From NCBI RefSeq assembly GCF_000284295.1, contig NC_017093.1, positions 1 through 64,000 on the forward strand: 64,000 nt of DNA. Reading direction: 5' to 3'. Below are positions 22,776 to 30,571 of this stretch, piece by piece. A program made the position numbers and the translations under genes. The notes beneath the pieces were generated by a model. The model searched no databases. It saw only the letters and a list, made by a program, of their open reading frames with translations, and was not told where the DNA came from. This DNA comes from Actinoplanes missouriensis 431. GTDB lineage: Bacteria; Actinomycetota; Actinomycetes; Mycobacteriales; Micromonosporaceae. The first letter of the stretch is position 1, and each line of letters begins with the position of its first letter.

Positions 22776-22801
22776 GGGTGGTGGGTGGGGCGGTCGGAGG
22801 G
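22776..22801 (+). repeat. G-rich element upstream of HSP90 gene (copy B)
   Basis: Second copy of the G-rich element, 25 of 26 bases identical to 21801-21826. It ends 41 bases before the HSP90 start, too far for a ribosome-binding site. The shared sequence therefore points to a promoter, operator or G-quadruplex signal. A GGCC-N6-GGCC hairpin at 22748-22761, just after the rhodanese stop, precedes it. Confidence 0.6.
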
Positions 22802-22842
22802 GGTACCGATTTTGTCGGTGCCGCCCGGTAGCGTCCCCGATC

Positions 22843-24576
22843 GTGAGCAACACGTTCCAGGTCGATCTGCGAGGGATCGTCGATCTCCTCAGCCACCACC
22901 TCTATGCGAGCCCGCGCGTCTACATCCGCGAACTCCTGCAGAACGCGGTCGACGCGATCACCGCGGTCGGTCCCGATCACGCCGGCCGCGTGGAGATCGT
23001 CACCGGCGACGGCCTGCGGATCAGCGACAACGGCATCGGCCTCACCGAGGCGCAGGTGCACGAGCTGCTGGCCACCATCGGGCGCAGCTCCAAGCGCGAC
23101 GAGCTGGGCTTCGCCCGGCACCAGTTCCTCGGCCAGTTCGGCATCGGCCTGCTCTCCTGCTTCATGGTGGCCGACGAGATCCGGGTGCACACCCGCCGGG
23201 GCGACGCCCCGCCCGTGCTCTGGACGGGTCATTCCGACGGGCGCTACGAGGTGGGTCCCGGCCCGGAGCGCGAGCCGGGCACCACGGTCACCCTGCTGCC
23301 GCGCCGCGGCTCCGAGCACTTCCTCATGGGTACGACGGTGACCACCCTCGCCGGCCTCTACGGCTCCCTGCTGCCGGTCACCGTGACCGTCGACGGCCAG
23401 ACCGTGACAGGCGACGTCCTGCCCTGGGATCGTCCGCAGGCCGAGCGCCGGCTCTACGCCGAGGCCACGCTCGGGTTCCGCCCCTTCGACGTGATCGACC
23501 TGAACGTTCCGGCCGCCGGGCTGAGCGGCGCCGCGTTCGTGCTGCCCACCCCGGTCAACCCGGCGAGCCGTGGCGGCCACCGGGTCTACCTGAAACGCAT
23601 GCTCCTCTCGGAGAACGTGGAGGGCCTGCTCCCGGAGTGGGCGTTCTTCGCCCGCTGCGTGGTGGACAGCAGCGAGCTGCGGCCGACCGCGAGCCGCGAG
23701 GCGCTCTACGACGACGGCCAGCTCGCCGAGACCCGCGACGCCATCGCCGACCAGCTGCGCGGCTGGCTGGCCCGGCTCGCCGCGACCGACCCGCGCCGCC
23801 TCGGCGAGTTCCTGCGCATCCACCACCTCGGGGTGAAGGCGCTGGCCCTGCACGACGACGAGATGCTGCGCCTGGTCGAGCAGTGGTACCCGATGCAGAC
23901 CAACATGGGTGAGATCACGCTGGCCGAGTTCCGCGCCCGGCACGGCGTGCTGCGCTACGCCGCGACCGACGACGAGTTCCGCCAGCTCGCCGCGGTCGCC
24001 GCCGCCCAGGACCTGGCGCTGATCAACGGCGGTTACGTCTACGACGCCGACCTGATCGAGCGGCTCGCGGCACTTGACGCGGAGGTCCGTGCCGAGCGGC
24101 TGGACCCGTCCGACCTGTCCACCCGGTTCCTGCCGGTGGAGGCGGAGGTGGAGTTGCGGCTGCGCCCGTTCCTGGCGGCCGTGCAGCGCCGGCTCGACCG
24201 GCTCGGGTGCGAGGTCGTGGTCCGCGCGTTCGACCCGGTGACGCTCCCCTCGCTCTACCTGGTCAGCCGGGCGGCCGCGTTCCACGAGGACTTCACGGCC
24301 AGCCGGTCGCAGGCCGACGACCTGTGGGGCGGCGTGCTGGACGCGCTGTCGCAGACCGTCCCGACCGACCGTCCCCAGCTCGTCCTCAACCACCGCAACC
24401 CGCTCGTCCGGCGGATCGCCGCGCTCGGTGACGACGAGCTGGCCGGCCTGGCCGTCGAGTCGCTCTACGGCCAGGCGCTGATGCTCGGCCACCACCCGAT
24501 CCGGCCGAACGACGCGGCCCTGCTCACCACGTCGCTTCTCGGTCTGCTGGACCGTGCCGTGCCCGGGGAGGCCTGA
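22843..24576 (+). CDS. HSP90-family ATPase (HtpG-like)
   Basis: A GHKL chaperone ATPase of 577 residues, shorter than E. coli HtpG (~624). The ATP-binding site is intact: Glu30/Asn34/Asp37 in IRELLQNAVDAI, DNGIG (about 61-65), GQFGIGLLS (about 97-105) and PGTTVTLLPRRG. The middle domain has the HSP90 pattern HRVYLKRMLLSENVEGLLPE and SRE in RPTASREALYDD. No charged linker or C-terminal MEEVD is present. A TAGCGT hexamer at 22829-22834 lies 8 bases before the GTG, consistent with a leaderless start. A 934-residue TPR protein follows after 3 bases, suggesting a chaperone-partner pair. Confidence 0.85.
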   Translation: MSNTFQVDLRGIVDLLSHHLYASPRVYIRELLQNAVDAITAVGPDHAGRVEIVTGDGLRISDNGIGLTEAQVHELLATIGRSSKRDELGFARHQFLGQFGIGLLSCFMVADEIRVHTRRGDAPPVLWTGHSDGRYEVGPGPEREPGTTVTLLPRRGSEHFLMGTTVTTLAGLYGSLLPVTVTVDGQTVTGDVLPWDRPQAERRLYAEATLGFRPFDVIDLNVPAAGLSGAAFVLPTPVNPASRGGHRVYLKRMLLSENVEGLLPEWAFFARCVVDSSELRPTASREALYDDGQLAETRDAIADQLRGWLARLAATDPRRLGEFLRIHHLGVKALALHDDEMLRLVEQWYPMQTNMGEITLAEFRARHGVLRYAATDDEFRQLAAVAAAQDLALINGGYVYDADLIERLAALDAEVRAERLDPSDLSTRFLPVEAEVELRLRPFLAAVQRRLDRLGCEVVVRAFDPVTLPSLYLVSRAAAFHEDFTASRSQADDLWGGVLDALSQTVPTDRPQLVLNHRNPLVRRIAALGDDELAGLAVESLYGQALMLGHHPIRPNDAALLTTSLLGLLDRAVPGEA

Positions 24577-24579
24577 GAG

Positions 24580-27384
24580 ATGAAGACCGCCGAAGAGCTC
24601 TGGGACCTGCTGCACCAGGCGCACGAGCTGCCTTACGGCGCGGCCCAGATCGCGCTGGTCGAGCAGGTCCTGCGGCACGTCGACACGGCGGGCGACCCGG
24701 CGCTCGCGTTCTACTCGCGCCTGCTCGCCACGACGGCGTACATCTACGGTGGCGAGCCGGTGAAATCCTTCCCCACCTTCTCCTGGTGCGTGGCCGACTT
24801 CGACCGCAAGCCCGCGCCGTACCACGAGCGCTGGACGCACAACCTGCTCTGGCTCTTCAAGAACATGGTCAGCATGCTCACGAAGTTCCCGGAGATCCCG
24901 CTCGCCCGGACACACGCGGTCCTCGACGACATGGAGCGGCGTTACCGGGAGCACGGCCGTGGCATGCAGGCCGTCTACAAGCACCGTTACCTGGTCGCCG
25001 AGCACGTCGGGCAGACCGAGGAGGCGCAGGCCTGGTTCGACAGGTGGCAGGCCGCTCCCCGCGACGAGCTCTCCGACTGCGCCGGTTGTGACCCGAGCTC
25101 GCTCGCCAACCACCTGATCGGTCAGGGCCGGTTCACCGAGGCCGTGGAGCTGGCCGAGCCGGTGCTCGCCGGCGACCTGTCCTGCAACGAGCAGCCGCAG
25201 AGCATCCTCAGCGAGCTGATGGTGGCCTACCTGCGGTCCGGGCACCCGGCCGAGGCGGCGGACGCGCACCGCCGGTCGTACCTGATCGAGCGGAACAACC
25301 TGGCCGACCTCGGCGGCATCGGCGACCACATCGCGTTCTGCGCGCGCAGCGGCAACGAGCACCGCGGCCTGGAGATCCTGCAGCGCCACATCGACTGGCT
25401 CGACCGTGCGCCGTCGCCGTCGTCGGCGATGTGGTTCGCGGCGTCGTCGTCACTGCTCCTGCGACGGATCACCGAGCGGGGGCACGGTGACGCGGTGATC
25501 CGGCGTACCGGCAGGCCGGAGGTCACGGCTGCCGAGCTGGCCGGGGAGCTGTCGGCCTTCGCGGTCGAGACCGCGTCCCGTTTCGACGCCCGCAACGGCA
25601 CCACCCATCAGAGCGAGCTGATCCGGCGCGAGCTGGACGCCGAGCCGTACGAGACGGTGGTCCAGCTCTCCGCGACGGCCCGGCCCACCGCCGCGGCGGG
25701 CCCGATCGCCGCGCCGCCCGTGCCGGTCGTGACGGCCGTGGAGCCGCCCGCCGAGATCCCGGCCGAGGCGTCCCTGGCCGAGCTGCTCGACCTGGCCGAG
25801 CGCTACCAGGAGGACGACCGCGAGACCGCGCTCGGCGAGGTGGTGGACGCGATCGGCGAGCGGTTCGCCGTGCCGGAGGAGCCGCTGCTCGCGGCCCGGC
25901 TCTGGGCACTGCGGGGATACCGCCTTCCGGATGAGGCCCACGCCGAGACGATCGCCGTCTGGGAGAGAGCGGCCGGCCTCTTCACCGAGGCCGGCGAGAC
26001 CGGCGAGGCGATCTCGATGCGCGCCCGGATCGCCGCGGAGCGGGCCAAGGCCGGCGAGCTGGACGGCGTGGTCGAGGCGATTCAGGCCGCCGTCGACCAT
26101 CAGGAGAAGCACGGTGACGCGGCGGAACGGGCGAGCGCCTGGCTGCGCCTGTCCGGTGTGCTCGTCCACCTGGAGAGGCTCGACGAGGCCACGGCCGCGG
26201 GCGACCGTGCCGACGAGTGCGCGGCCGCGTCGGGGGAACCGCGCCGGGTGGCCTACCACGCGTTGATGCGGGCCCGGACCCGCGCGATGACGCACCGGCA
26301 CGCGGAGGCGGCCGAGGCGGCCCGGGCCGCGTGGGACTTCTACCGCGAGCACGGGCCGGCCGGGTTGAGCGCCAACGCTGCCATGGTCTTCGGCCAGCTC
26401 GCCGAGGACCCGGCCGAGGCGCTTGCGGCGTTCGACGAGGTGGTGGCCGCGGATCTGCCCGGCCTGGCGTTCCCCGTCCGGATGCAGCGGGGTCGTGCGC
26501 TGCTGCTGCTGGACCGGGCCGGCGAGGCGATCGGCGATCTGGTCGAGGCGGTGGCGCTCAGCACCGAGCAGGGGATGGCCGAGTCCGGGGCGTTCGCCCG
26601 GCACGAGCTCGCCCAGGCGTACCGGATGACCGGGCGCACGGCCGAGGCGATCGAGGTGGCGGAGGAGGCGCTGCTCGGTTACGAGCGGTTCGAGGCGGAG
26701 CAGCGGGCCGACGACTGCCGGTTCCTGCTGGCCGGCCTCTACGAGGCGTTCGGCGACCGGAACCGGGCGCTCGCCGGTTACCGCGACTTGATCGAGCGGC
26801 TCGCGGACAACCCGGCAGGCCGTGGGCAGATCGCCGAGCGGGCCGGTCAGCTGCTCTACGACATGGACCGGGACAGCGAGGCCGCGCTGACCTTCCAGGC
26901 GGCCGCCGAGGCGCTGCGCGAGTCCGGCGACCTCGCCGGTGAGCTGCGGTTGCTGCGCCGGCGGCTGATGGCGCTGAACTACGCCGACGAGGTGCCGGCC
27001 GCCGAGGAGCTGATCGGCCTGGTCGCCCGGCGATACGCGGAACTGCCCGCCGAGCCGGCCGCCGAGCCCGAGGTGAAGTGGGAGCGGGCGATCTTCGCGT
27101 TCGAGACCGGCAACCTGCTGATGCGCCGGGACCGGTTCGCGGAGGCGGTGCCGCACCTGCGCGGCGCGCCGGAGCTTCTTCGCGAGATCGGGGCGATCCA
27201 GGACGCCGATCGGGTGACCTGCATGCTCGCCGAGGCGCTTCTCCGATCGGGCTCACCGGAGGAGGCGGAGGAGATGCTGGACACGTTGATGGCAGGCCTG
27301 GCACCGGATGCGCCGGCGCGGAGCCTGGCCGAGGAGCTCCGCACGGAGGCCCGCGACGCGAAAAAGGGGCTGAACGACCGTTAA
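24580..27384 (+). CDS. Large TPR-repeat protein paired with HSP90
   Basis: The 934-residue protein is built of helical, Ala/Glu-rich TPR-like repeats across nearly its whole length (for example RAKAGELDGVVEAIQAAVDH and REDRFAEAV-type units), with a Pro/Ala linker near residues 365-390 dividing two repeat arrays. There is no catalytic motif, signal peptide or membrane segment. It starts 3 bases after the HSP90 stop with GGGAGG upstream, so the two are co-translated. In eukaryotes TPR proteins are classical HSP90 co-chaperones; a similar role here is inferred from the gene pair only. Its last codons overlap a palindrome tentatively assigned to the TetR gene. Confidence 0.75.
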   Translation: MKTAEELWDLLHQAHELPYGAAQIALVEQVLRHVDTAGDPALAFYSRLLATTAYIYGGEPVKSFPTFSWCVADFDRKPAPYHERWTHNLLWLFKNMVSMLTKFPEIPLARTHAVLDDMERRYREHGRGMQAVYKHRYLVAEHVGQTEEAQAWFDRWQAAPRDELSDCAGCDPSSLANHLIGQGRFTEAVELAEPVLAGDLSCNEQPQSILSELMVAYLRSGHPAEAADAHRRSYLIERNNLADLGGIGDHIAFCARSGNEHRGLEILQRHIDWLDRAPSPSSAMWFAASSSLLLRRITERGHGDAVIRRTGRPEVTAAELAGELSAFAVETASRFDARNGTTHQSELIRRELDAEPYETVVQLSATARPTAAAGPIAAPPVPVVTAVEPPAEIPAEASLAELLDLAERYQEDDRETALGEVVDAIGERFAVPEEPLLAARLWALRGYRLPDEAHAETIAVWERAAGLFTEAGETGEAISMRARIAAERAKAGELDGVVEAIQAAVDHQEKHGDAAERASAWLRLSGVLVHLERLDEATAAGDRADECAAASGEPRRVAYHALMRARTRAMTHRHAEAAEAARAAWDFYREHGPAGLSANAAMVFGQLAEDPAEALAAFDEVVAADLPGLAFPVRMQRGRALLLLDRAGEAIGDLVEAVALSTEQGMAESGAFARHELAQAYRMTGRTAEAIEVAEEALLGYERFEAEQRADDCRFLLAGLYEAFGDRNRALAGYRDLIERLADNPAGRGQIAERAGQLLYDMDRDSEAALTFQAAAEALRESGDLAGELRLLRRRLMALNYADEVPAAEELIGLVARRYAELPAEPAAEPEVKWERAIFAFETGNLLMRRDRFAEAVPHLRGAPELLREIGAIQDADRVTCMLAEALLRSGSPEEAEEMLDTLMAGLAPDAPARSLAEELRTEARDAKKGLNDR

Positions 27385-27385
27385 G
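27371..27385. promoter_or_regulatory. Candidate operator of the TetR gene
   Basis: TGAACGACCGTTAAG resembles the two CTAACGNTCGTTAAG palindromes at 33158-33191 (arms AACG/CGTT kept). It overlaps the stop codon of the TPR gene and lies ~20-35 bases before a TACAGT hexamer (27405-27410), where a -35 would be. This placement suits autorepression by the following TetR-type regulator. Confidence 0.5.
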
Positions 27386-27416
27386 TAAGGGCTTGACTCC
27401 GGGTTACAGTGGCGAG

Positions 27417-28022
27417 GTGACGACGGTAGAACAACGGCACCGGACCACCCCTCCGGCGCCACGGCGGCGGTCTCGCCGCGACGAGATCCTGGAGATCGCG
27501 GTGGGCCTGTTCGCCTCCCGCGGCTATCACGGCGTGTCGATGGATGACATCGGCTCCGCCGCCGGCGTCACCGGCCCAGCCCTCTACCACCACTTCGCCG
27601 GCAAAGAGGCGATGCTGGTGGCCGCGCTGATCCCGGTCAGCGAGGGCCTGCTGGAGGGCGGCCGGGAGCGGGTCGCCCGGCACTCGGAGGACGCGGAAGC
27701 CGCGCTCGCCGACCTGATCGACTTCCACGTGGACTTCGCGCTCGAGAACCCCGCGGTGATCGCGCTCCATCTGCACGAGCTGGACCGGCTGCCGGACGAG
27801 CCGCGCCGGCAGATCCGCCGCCTGCAGCGCCTCTACGTCGAGGAGTGGGTGGCGGTGCTCTCCCGGGTGCGGCCCGAGCTGGCCGCACCTGAGGCGCGGG
27901 TGCTGGCGCACGCGGCGTTCGGCCTGATGAACTCCACGCCGTTCCTCGGCGGCGAGGTGGACCGCCGGCGCCGTGCCGACCTGCTGCGCGAGGCCACCAT
28001 CCACGCCCTCGCCGGCCACTGA
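27417..28022 (+). CDS. TetR-family transcriptional regulator
   Basis: The 201-residue protein has an N-terminal helix-turn-helix (RDEILEIAVGLFASRGYHGV ... ALYHHFAGKEAMLVA, about residues 20-68) and an all-helical ligand domain. GTG 27417 lies 6 bases after TACAGT (27405-27410), suggesting a leaderless start. It precedes a biotin carboxylase and HMG-CoA lyase gene; TetR regulators commonly control leucine/isovalerate catabolism clusters, with acyl-CoA type ligands. The shared palindromes suggest it also acts at 33.2 kb. Confidence 0.85.
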   Translation: MTTVEQRHRTTPPAPRRRSRRDEILEIAVGLFASRGYHGVSMDDIGSAAGVTGPALYHHFAGKEAMLVAALIPVSEGLLEGGRERVARHSEDAEAALADLIDFHVDFALENPAVIALHLHELDRLPDEPRRQIRRLQRLYVEEWVAVLSRVRPELAAPEARVLAHAAFGLMNSTPFLGGEVDRRRRADLLREATIHALAGH

Positions 28023-28024
28023 CC

Positions 28025-28080
28025 CGAGCACCTCGCCGCGATCCGGACGCGCCGAGCACCTCGCAGCGATCCGGACGCGC
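28025..28080 (+). repeat. 28-bp tandem repeat, two copies
   Basis: Two head-to-tail 28-base units (28025-28052 and 28053-28080) differ at one base; a third, partial unit starts CGAGCGCAG. The repeat lies just after the TetR stop in the 185-base gap before the biotin carboxylase gene, which otherwise shows no feature. Recent slippage duplication is the simplest explanation. Confidence 0.85.
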
Positions 28081-28207
28081 CGAGCGCAGCTGACGCGCGG
28101 CCGGCGGGTGCCCGAACAGCAACTTGAACACTCGTCACTGCCGGCGTCGCTCCACCACGGGCGGGGCCGGGAAGCGCCCCACAAGGGCCGGACCGCAAAG
28201 GAGCGGA

Positions 28208-29536
28208 ATGATCGAGTCGTTGCTCGTCGCGAACCGGGGGGAGATCGCCCGCCGGATCATCCGGACCGCCAACCGGCTGGGAATCCGGACGATCGCGGTC
28301 TACTCGGAGGCCGACGCTGATCTGCCGTTCGTGCGGGAGGCCGACGAGGCGGTCGCCATCGGCCCGGCCAATCCGGCACAGAGTTACCGCAATGCCGACG
28401 CGATCATGGCAGCCGCCAAGTCGACGGGCGCCCGGGCGATCCACCCGGGCTACGGCTTCCTGAGCGAGAACGCCGACTTCGCCCGTACCGTCGAAGCCAA
28501 CGGCCTGGTGTGGGTCGGACCCGGCGCCGAGGCGATCAGCGCGATGGGCGACAAGATCAATGCTCGGAATCTGATGGCCGCGGCCGGCGTGCCGGTCGCG
28601 CCCGGGTCGCCGGACCCGGCGGAGACCGCCGACGCCGCGCTCGGGGCGGCGGCCACGATCGGCTTCCCGGTGATGGTGAAGGCCGCGGCGGGCGGCGGCG
28701 GCATGGGCATGTCGGTCGCGACCGACGAGGCTGAGCTGCGCAAAGAGTTCGAGAAGGTGCGCGCTTTCGCGGAGCGGATGTTCGGCGACGGATCGGTGCT
28801 GATCGAGCGCTACTTCCCCCGGGTGCGGCACGTCGAGGTGCAGATCCTCGGTCTGGCCGACGGCCGGGTGGTGGCGCTCTCCGAGCGGGAGTGCTCGGTG
28901 CAGCGCCGCAACCAGAAGCTCGTCGAGGAGGCGCCGTCCCCGGCCGTCTCTCCGGAGCTGCGGGAACGACTGCTGGCGGCGGCGGTGAAGGCGGGCGAGG
29001 CGGTCGGCTACCGCAACGCGGGCACTGTGGAGTGTCTGTTCGACCCGGCCACCGGTGATTTCTTCTTCCTGGAGATGAACACCAGGCTGCAGGTGGAGCA
29101 CCCGATCACCGAGTTGATCCACGGGATCGACCTGGTTGAGCAGCAGTTGCGGATCGCTTCGGGACTTGAGCCCACGCTCCAGGAAGGACAGAAGGGTCAC
29201 GCGATCGAGCTGCGGATCAACGCGGAGGACCCGAAACGGTTCCTCCCCGGTCCGGGCAAGGTCGCGACCTGGGTGGAGCCTGCGGGCGAAGGGGTGCGGG
29301 TCGACTCCGGGTACGCCGAGGGAACCACTGTCACCCCGTTCTACGACTCGTTGATGGCGAAACTGATCGTTTTCGGCGCGGACCGGGACGACGCGCTGGC
29401 GAAGGCCCGGGGCGCGGTGGCCGGCTTCCAGATCGCCGGCCCGAAGAACAACCTGCCGTTCTTCGCCGAGTTGCTGGAGAACCAGGAGTTCCTCTCCGGC
29501 GACTACGACACCGGCATCGTCGCGCGGATGAGGTGA
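28208..29536 (+). CDS. Biotin carboxylase subunit without BCCP domain
   Basis: The ATP-grasp enzyme carboxylates biotin for an acyl-CoA carboxylase. The biotin carboxylase domain is complete: LLVANRGEIARRIIRTANRL at the start, HPGYGFLSENADFA, the Gly-rich KAAAGGGGMGM (about 158-168), EMNTRLQVEHPITE (about 289-302) and the final GPKNNLPFFAELLENQ-type stretch. It ends at residue 442, whereas actinobacterial alpha chains usually run to ~590-670 residues with a C-terminal biotinyl domain; no MKM-type biotin site is present. AAAGGAG precedes the ATG. HMG-CoA lyase follows after 3 bases, pointing to methylcrotonyl-CoA carboxylase (leucine catabolism). Confidence 0.87.
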   Translation: MIESLLVANRGEIARRIIRTANRLGIRTIAVYSEADADLPFVREADEAVAIGPANPAQSYRNADAIMAAAKSTGARAIHPGYGFLSENADFARTVEANGLVWVGPGAEAISAMGDKINARNLMAAAGVPVAPGSPDPAETADAALGAAATIGFPVMVKAAAGGGGMGMSVATDEAELRKEFEKVRAFAERMFGDGSVLIERYFPRVRHVEVQILGLADGRVVALSERECSVQRRNQKLVEEAPSPAVSPELRERLLAAAVKAGEAVGYRNAGTVECLFDPATGDFFFLEMNTRLQVEHPITELIHGIDLVEQQLRIASGLEPTLQEGQKGHAIELRINAEDPKRFLPGPGKVATWVEPAGEGVRVDSGYAEGTTVTPFYDSLMAKLIVFGADRDDALAKARGAVAGFQIAGPKNNLPFFAELLENQEFLSGDYDTGIVARMR

Positions 29537-29539
29537 GTC

Positions 29540-30418
29540 ATGACTTTCGTCAGTATTCGTGAAGTCGCTCCCCGGGACGGCCTGCAGAACGAGGACCCGG
29601 TCCCGGCCGACGCCAAGGTCGCGCTGATCGACGCGTTGGGCCGGACCGGCGTGCGCCGGATCGAGGCGGTCTCGTTCGTGCACCCCAAGGCCATCCCGCA
29701 GATGGCCGACGCGGACGAGGTGTGGTCCCGGATCGAGCGGAACCCGGACGTCCGTTACTCGGCGCTGATCCCGAACACGCGTGGTGCGCAGCGGGCGATC
29801 GCCGCCGGGTTCCGGGAGATCGAGGTGGTGGTGTCGGCGAGCGACACGCACAACCGCCGCAACCTCAACCGGTCCACCGAGGAGTCGCTGGACGACATCA
29901 CCGGACTGATTCCGCTGGTCCACGAAGCGGGCGCGACCCTCGAGGTGATCGTCGCGACGAGCTTCGGCTGCCCGTTCGAGGGCGACATCGATCCGGCGCG
30001 GGTGGCGGGCATCGTGGCTCGCGTCCGCGCCGACGGCGCGGACCGCATCGCCTTCGGCGACACGACGGGCATGGCGACCCCCCGCCGGGTCCGTGACCTT
30101 CTCTCCGAGGTACGGCCTGACCTGCTGCACTTCCACAACACCAGGGGTACGGGTCTCGCGAACATCCTGACCGCCCTGGAACTGGGGGTGACCGAGTTCG
30201 ACGCGAGCGCGGGTGGCCTCGGCGGCTGCCCCTACGCGCCGGGCGCCTCGGGCAACGTCGCCACCGAGGAGGTGGTGCACATGCTGCACGACATGGGGAT
30301 CGATACCGGAATCGACCTGGAGCAGTTGATCAAGGCGGCTGAGCTGGCCGAGAAGATTGTCGGGAGGCCTCTTCCGTCGGGCGTTCTGCGGGCCGGACCC
30401 CGTACCCGGGTGGTGTGA
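29540..30418 (+). CDS. mvaB: Hydroxymethylglutaryl-CoA lyase
   Basis: It cleaves HMG-CoA to acetoacetate and acetyl-CoA, the last step of leucine breakdown. The 292-residue TIM-barrel protein has the substrate motif REVAPRDGLQNE (residues 7-18), the metal-binding FHNTRGTGLANI region and the catalytic-cysteine loop GGLGGCPYAPGASGNVATEE (Cys about 229). It is coupled to the biotin carboxylase gene. A hairpin with a T-run follows the stop. Confidence 0.92.
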   Translation: MTFVSIREVAPRDGLQNEDPVPADAKVALIDALGRTGVRRIEAVSFVHPKAIPQMADADEVWSRIERNPDVRYSALIPNTRGAQRAIAAGFREIEVVVSASDTHNRRNLNRSTEESLDDITGLIPLVHEAGATLEVIVATSFGCPFEGDIDPARVAGIVARVRADGADRIAFGDTTGMATPRRVRDLLSEVRPDLLHFHNTRGTGLANILTALELGVTEFDASAGGLGGCPYAPGASGNVATEEVVHMLHDMGIDTGIDLEQLIKAAELAEKIVGRPLPSGVLRAGPRTRVV

Positions 30419-30424
30419 TTCCCG

Positions 30425-30447
30425 GGTCCTTTCCCTGGACCATTTTT
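30425..30447 (+). terminator. Terminator after HMG-CoA lyase
   Basis: GGTCC (30425-30429), loop TTTCCCT, GGACC (30437-30441) and a run ATTTTT. It is one of the few hairpins here with a real T-tail and lies 7 bases after the lyase stop, so the upstream half of the catabolic cluster probably ends here. Confidence 0.6.
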
Positions 30448-30505
30448 CCGATTTGTGTGCGTGACTTCTCGTTCGCTCGCGTCGTTACCAATACCGAGTG
30501 GCAAT

Positions 30506-30534
30506 TTCGCCCTGTTCCGTGTGAATAGGGCGAA
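30506..30534. promoter_or_regulatory. Inverted repeat before the secreted-protein gene
   Basis: A perfect 8-bp inverted repeat, TTCGCCCT (30506-30513) and AGGGCGAA (30527-30534), separated by 13 bases, lies ~38 bases before the start at 30572. It is a possible operator or 5'-leader hairpin. Confidence 0.4.
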
Positions 30535-30571
30535 TCGGCCACCGGTTGGTGTCGACGGCGAGGGGTAGATC

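Noticed and set aside
21547..25389. Very long open frame (1280 codons) antisense to the rhodanese, HSP90 and TPR genes
   Set aside because: Its translation is low-complexity, rich in Arg/Val/Gly/Leu/His, with no domain. The opposite strand has clear protein families. Long antisense frames are expected in high-GC coding DNA.
27833..30289. 818-codon frame antisense to the TetR, biotin carboxylase and HMG-CoA lyase genes
   Set aside because: Same high-GC shadow effect; no recognisable protein and the forward strand is well explained.
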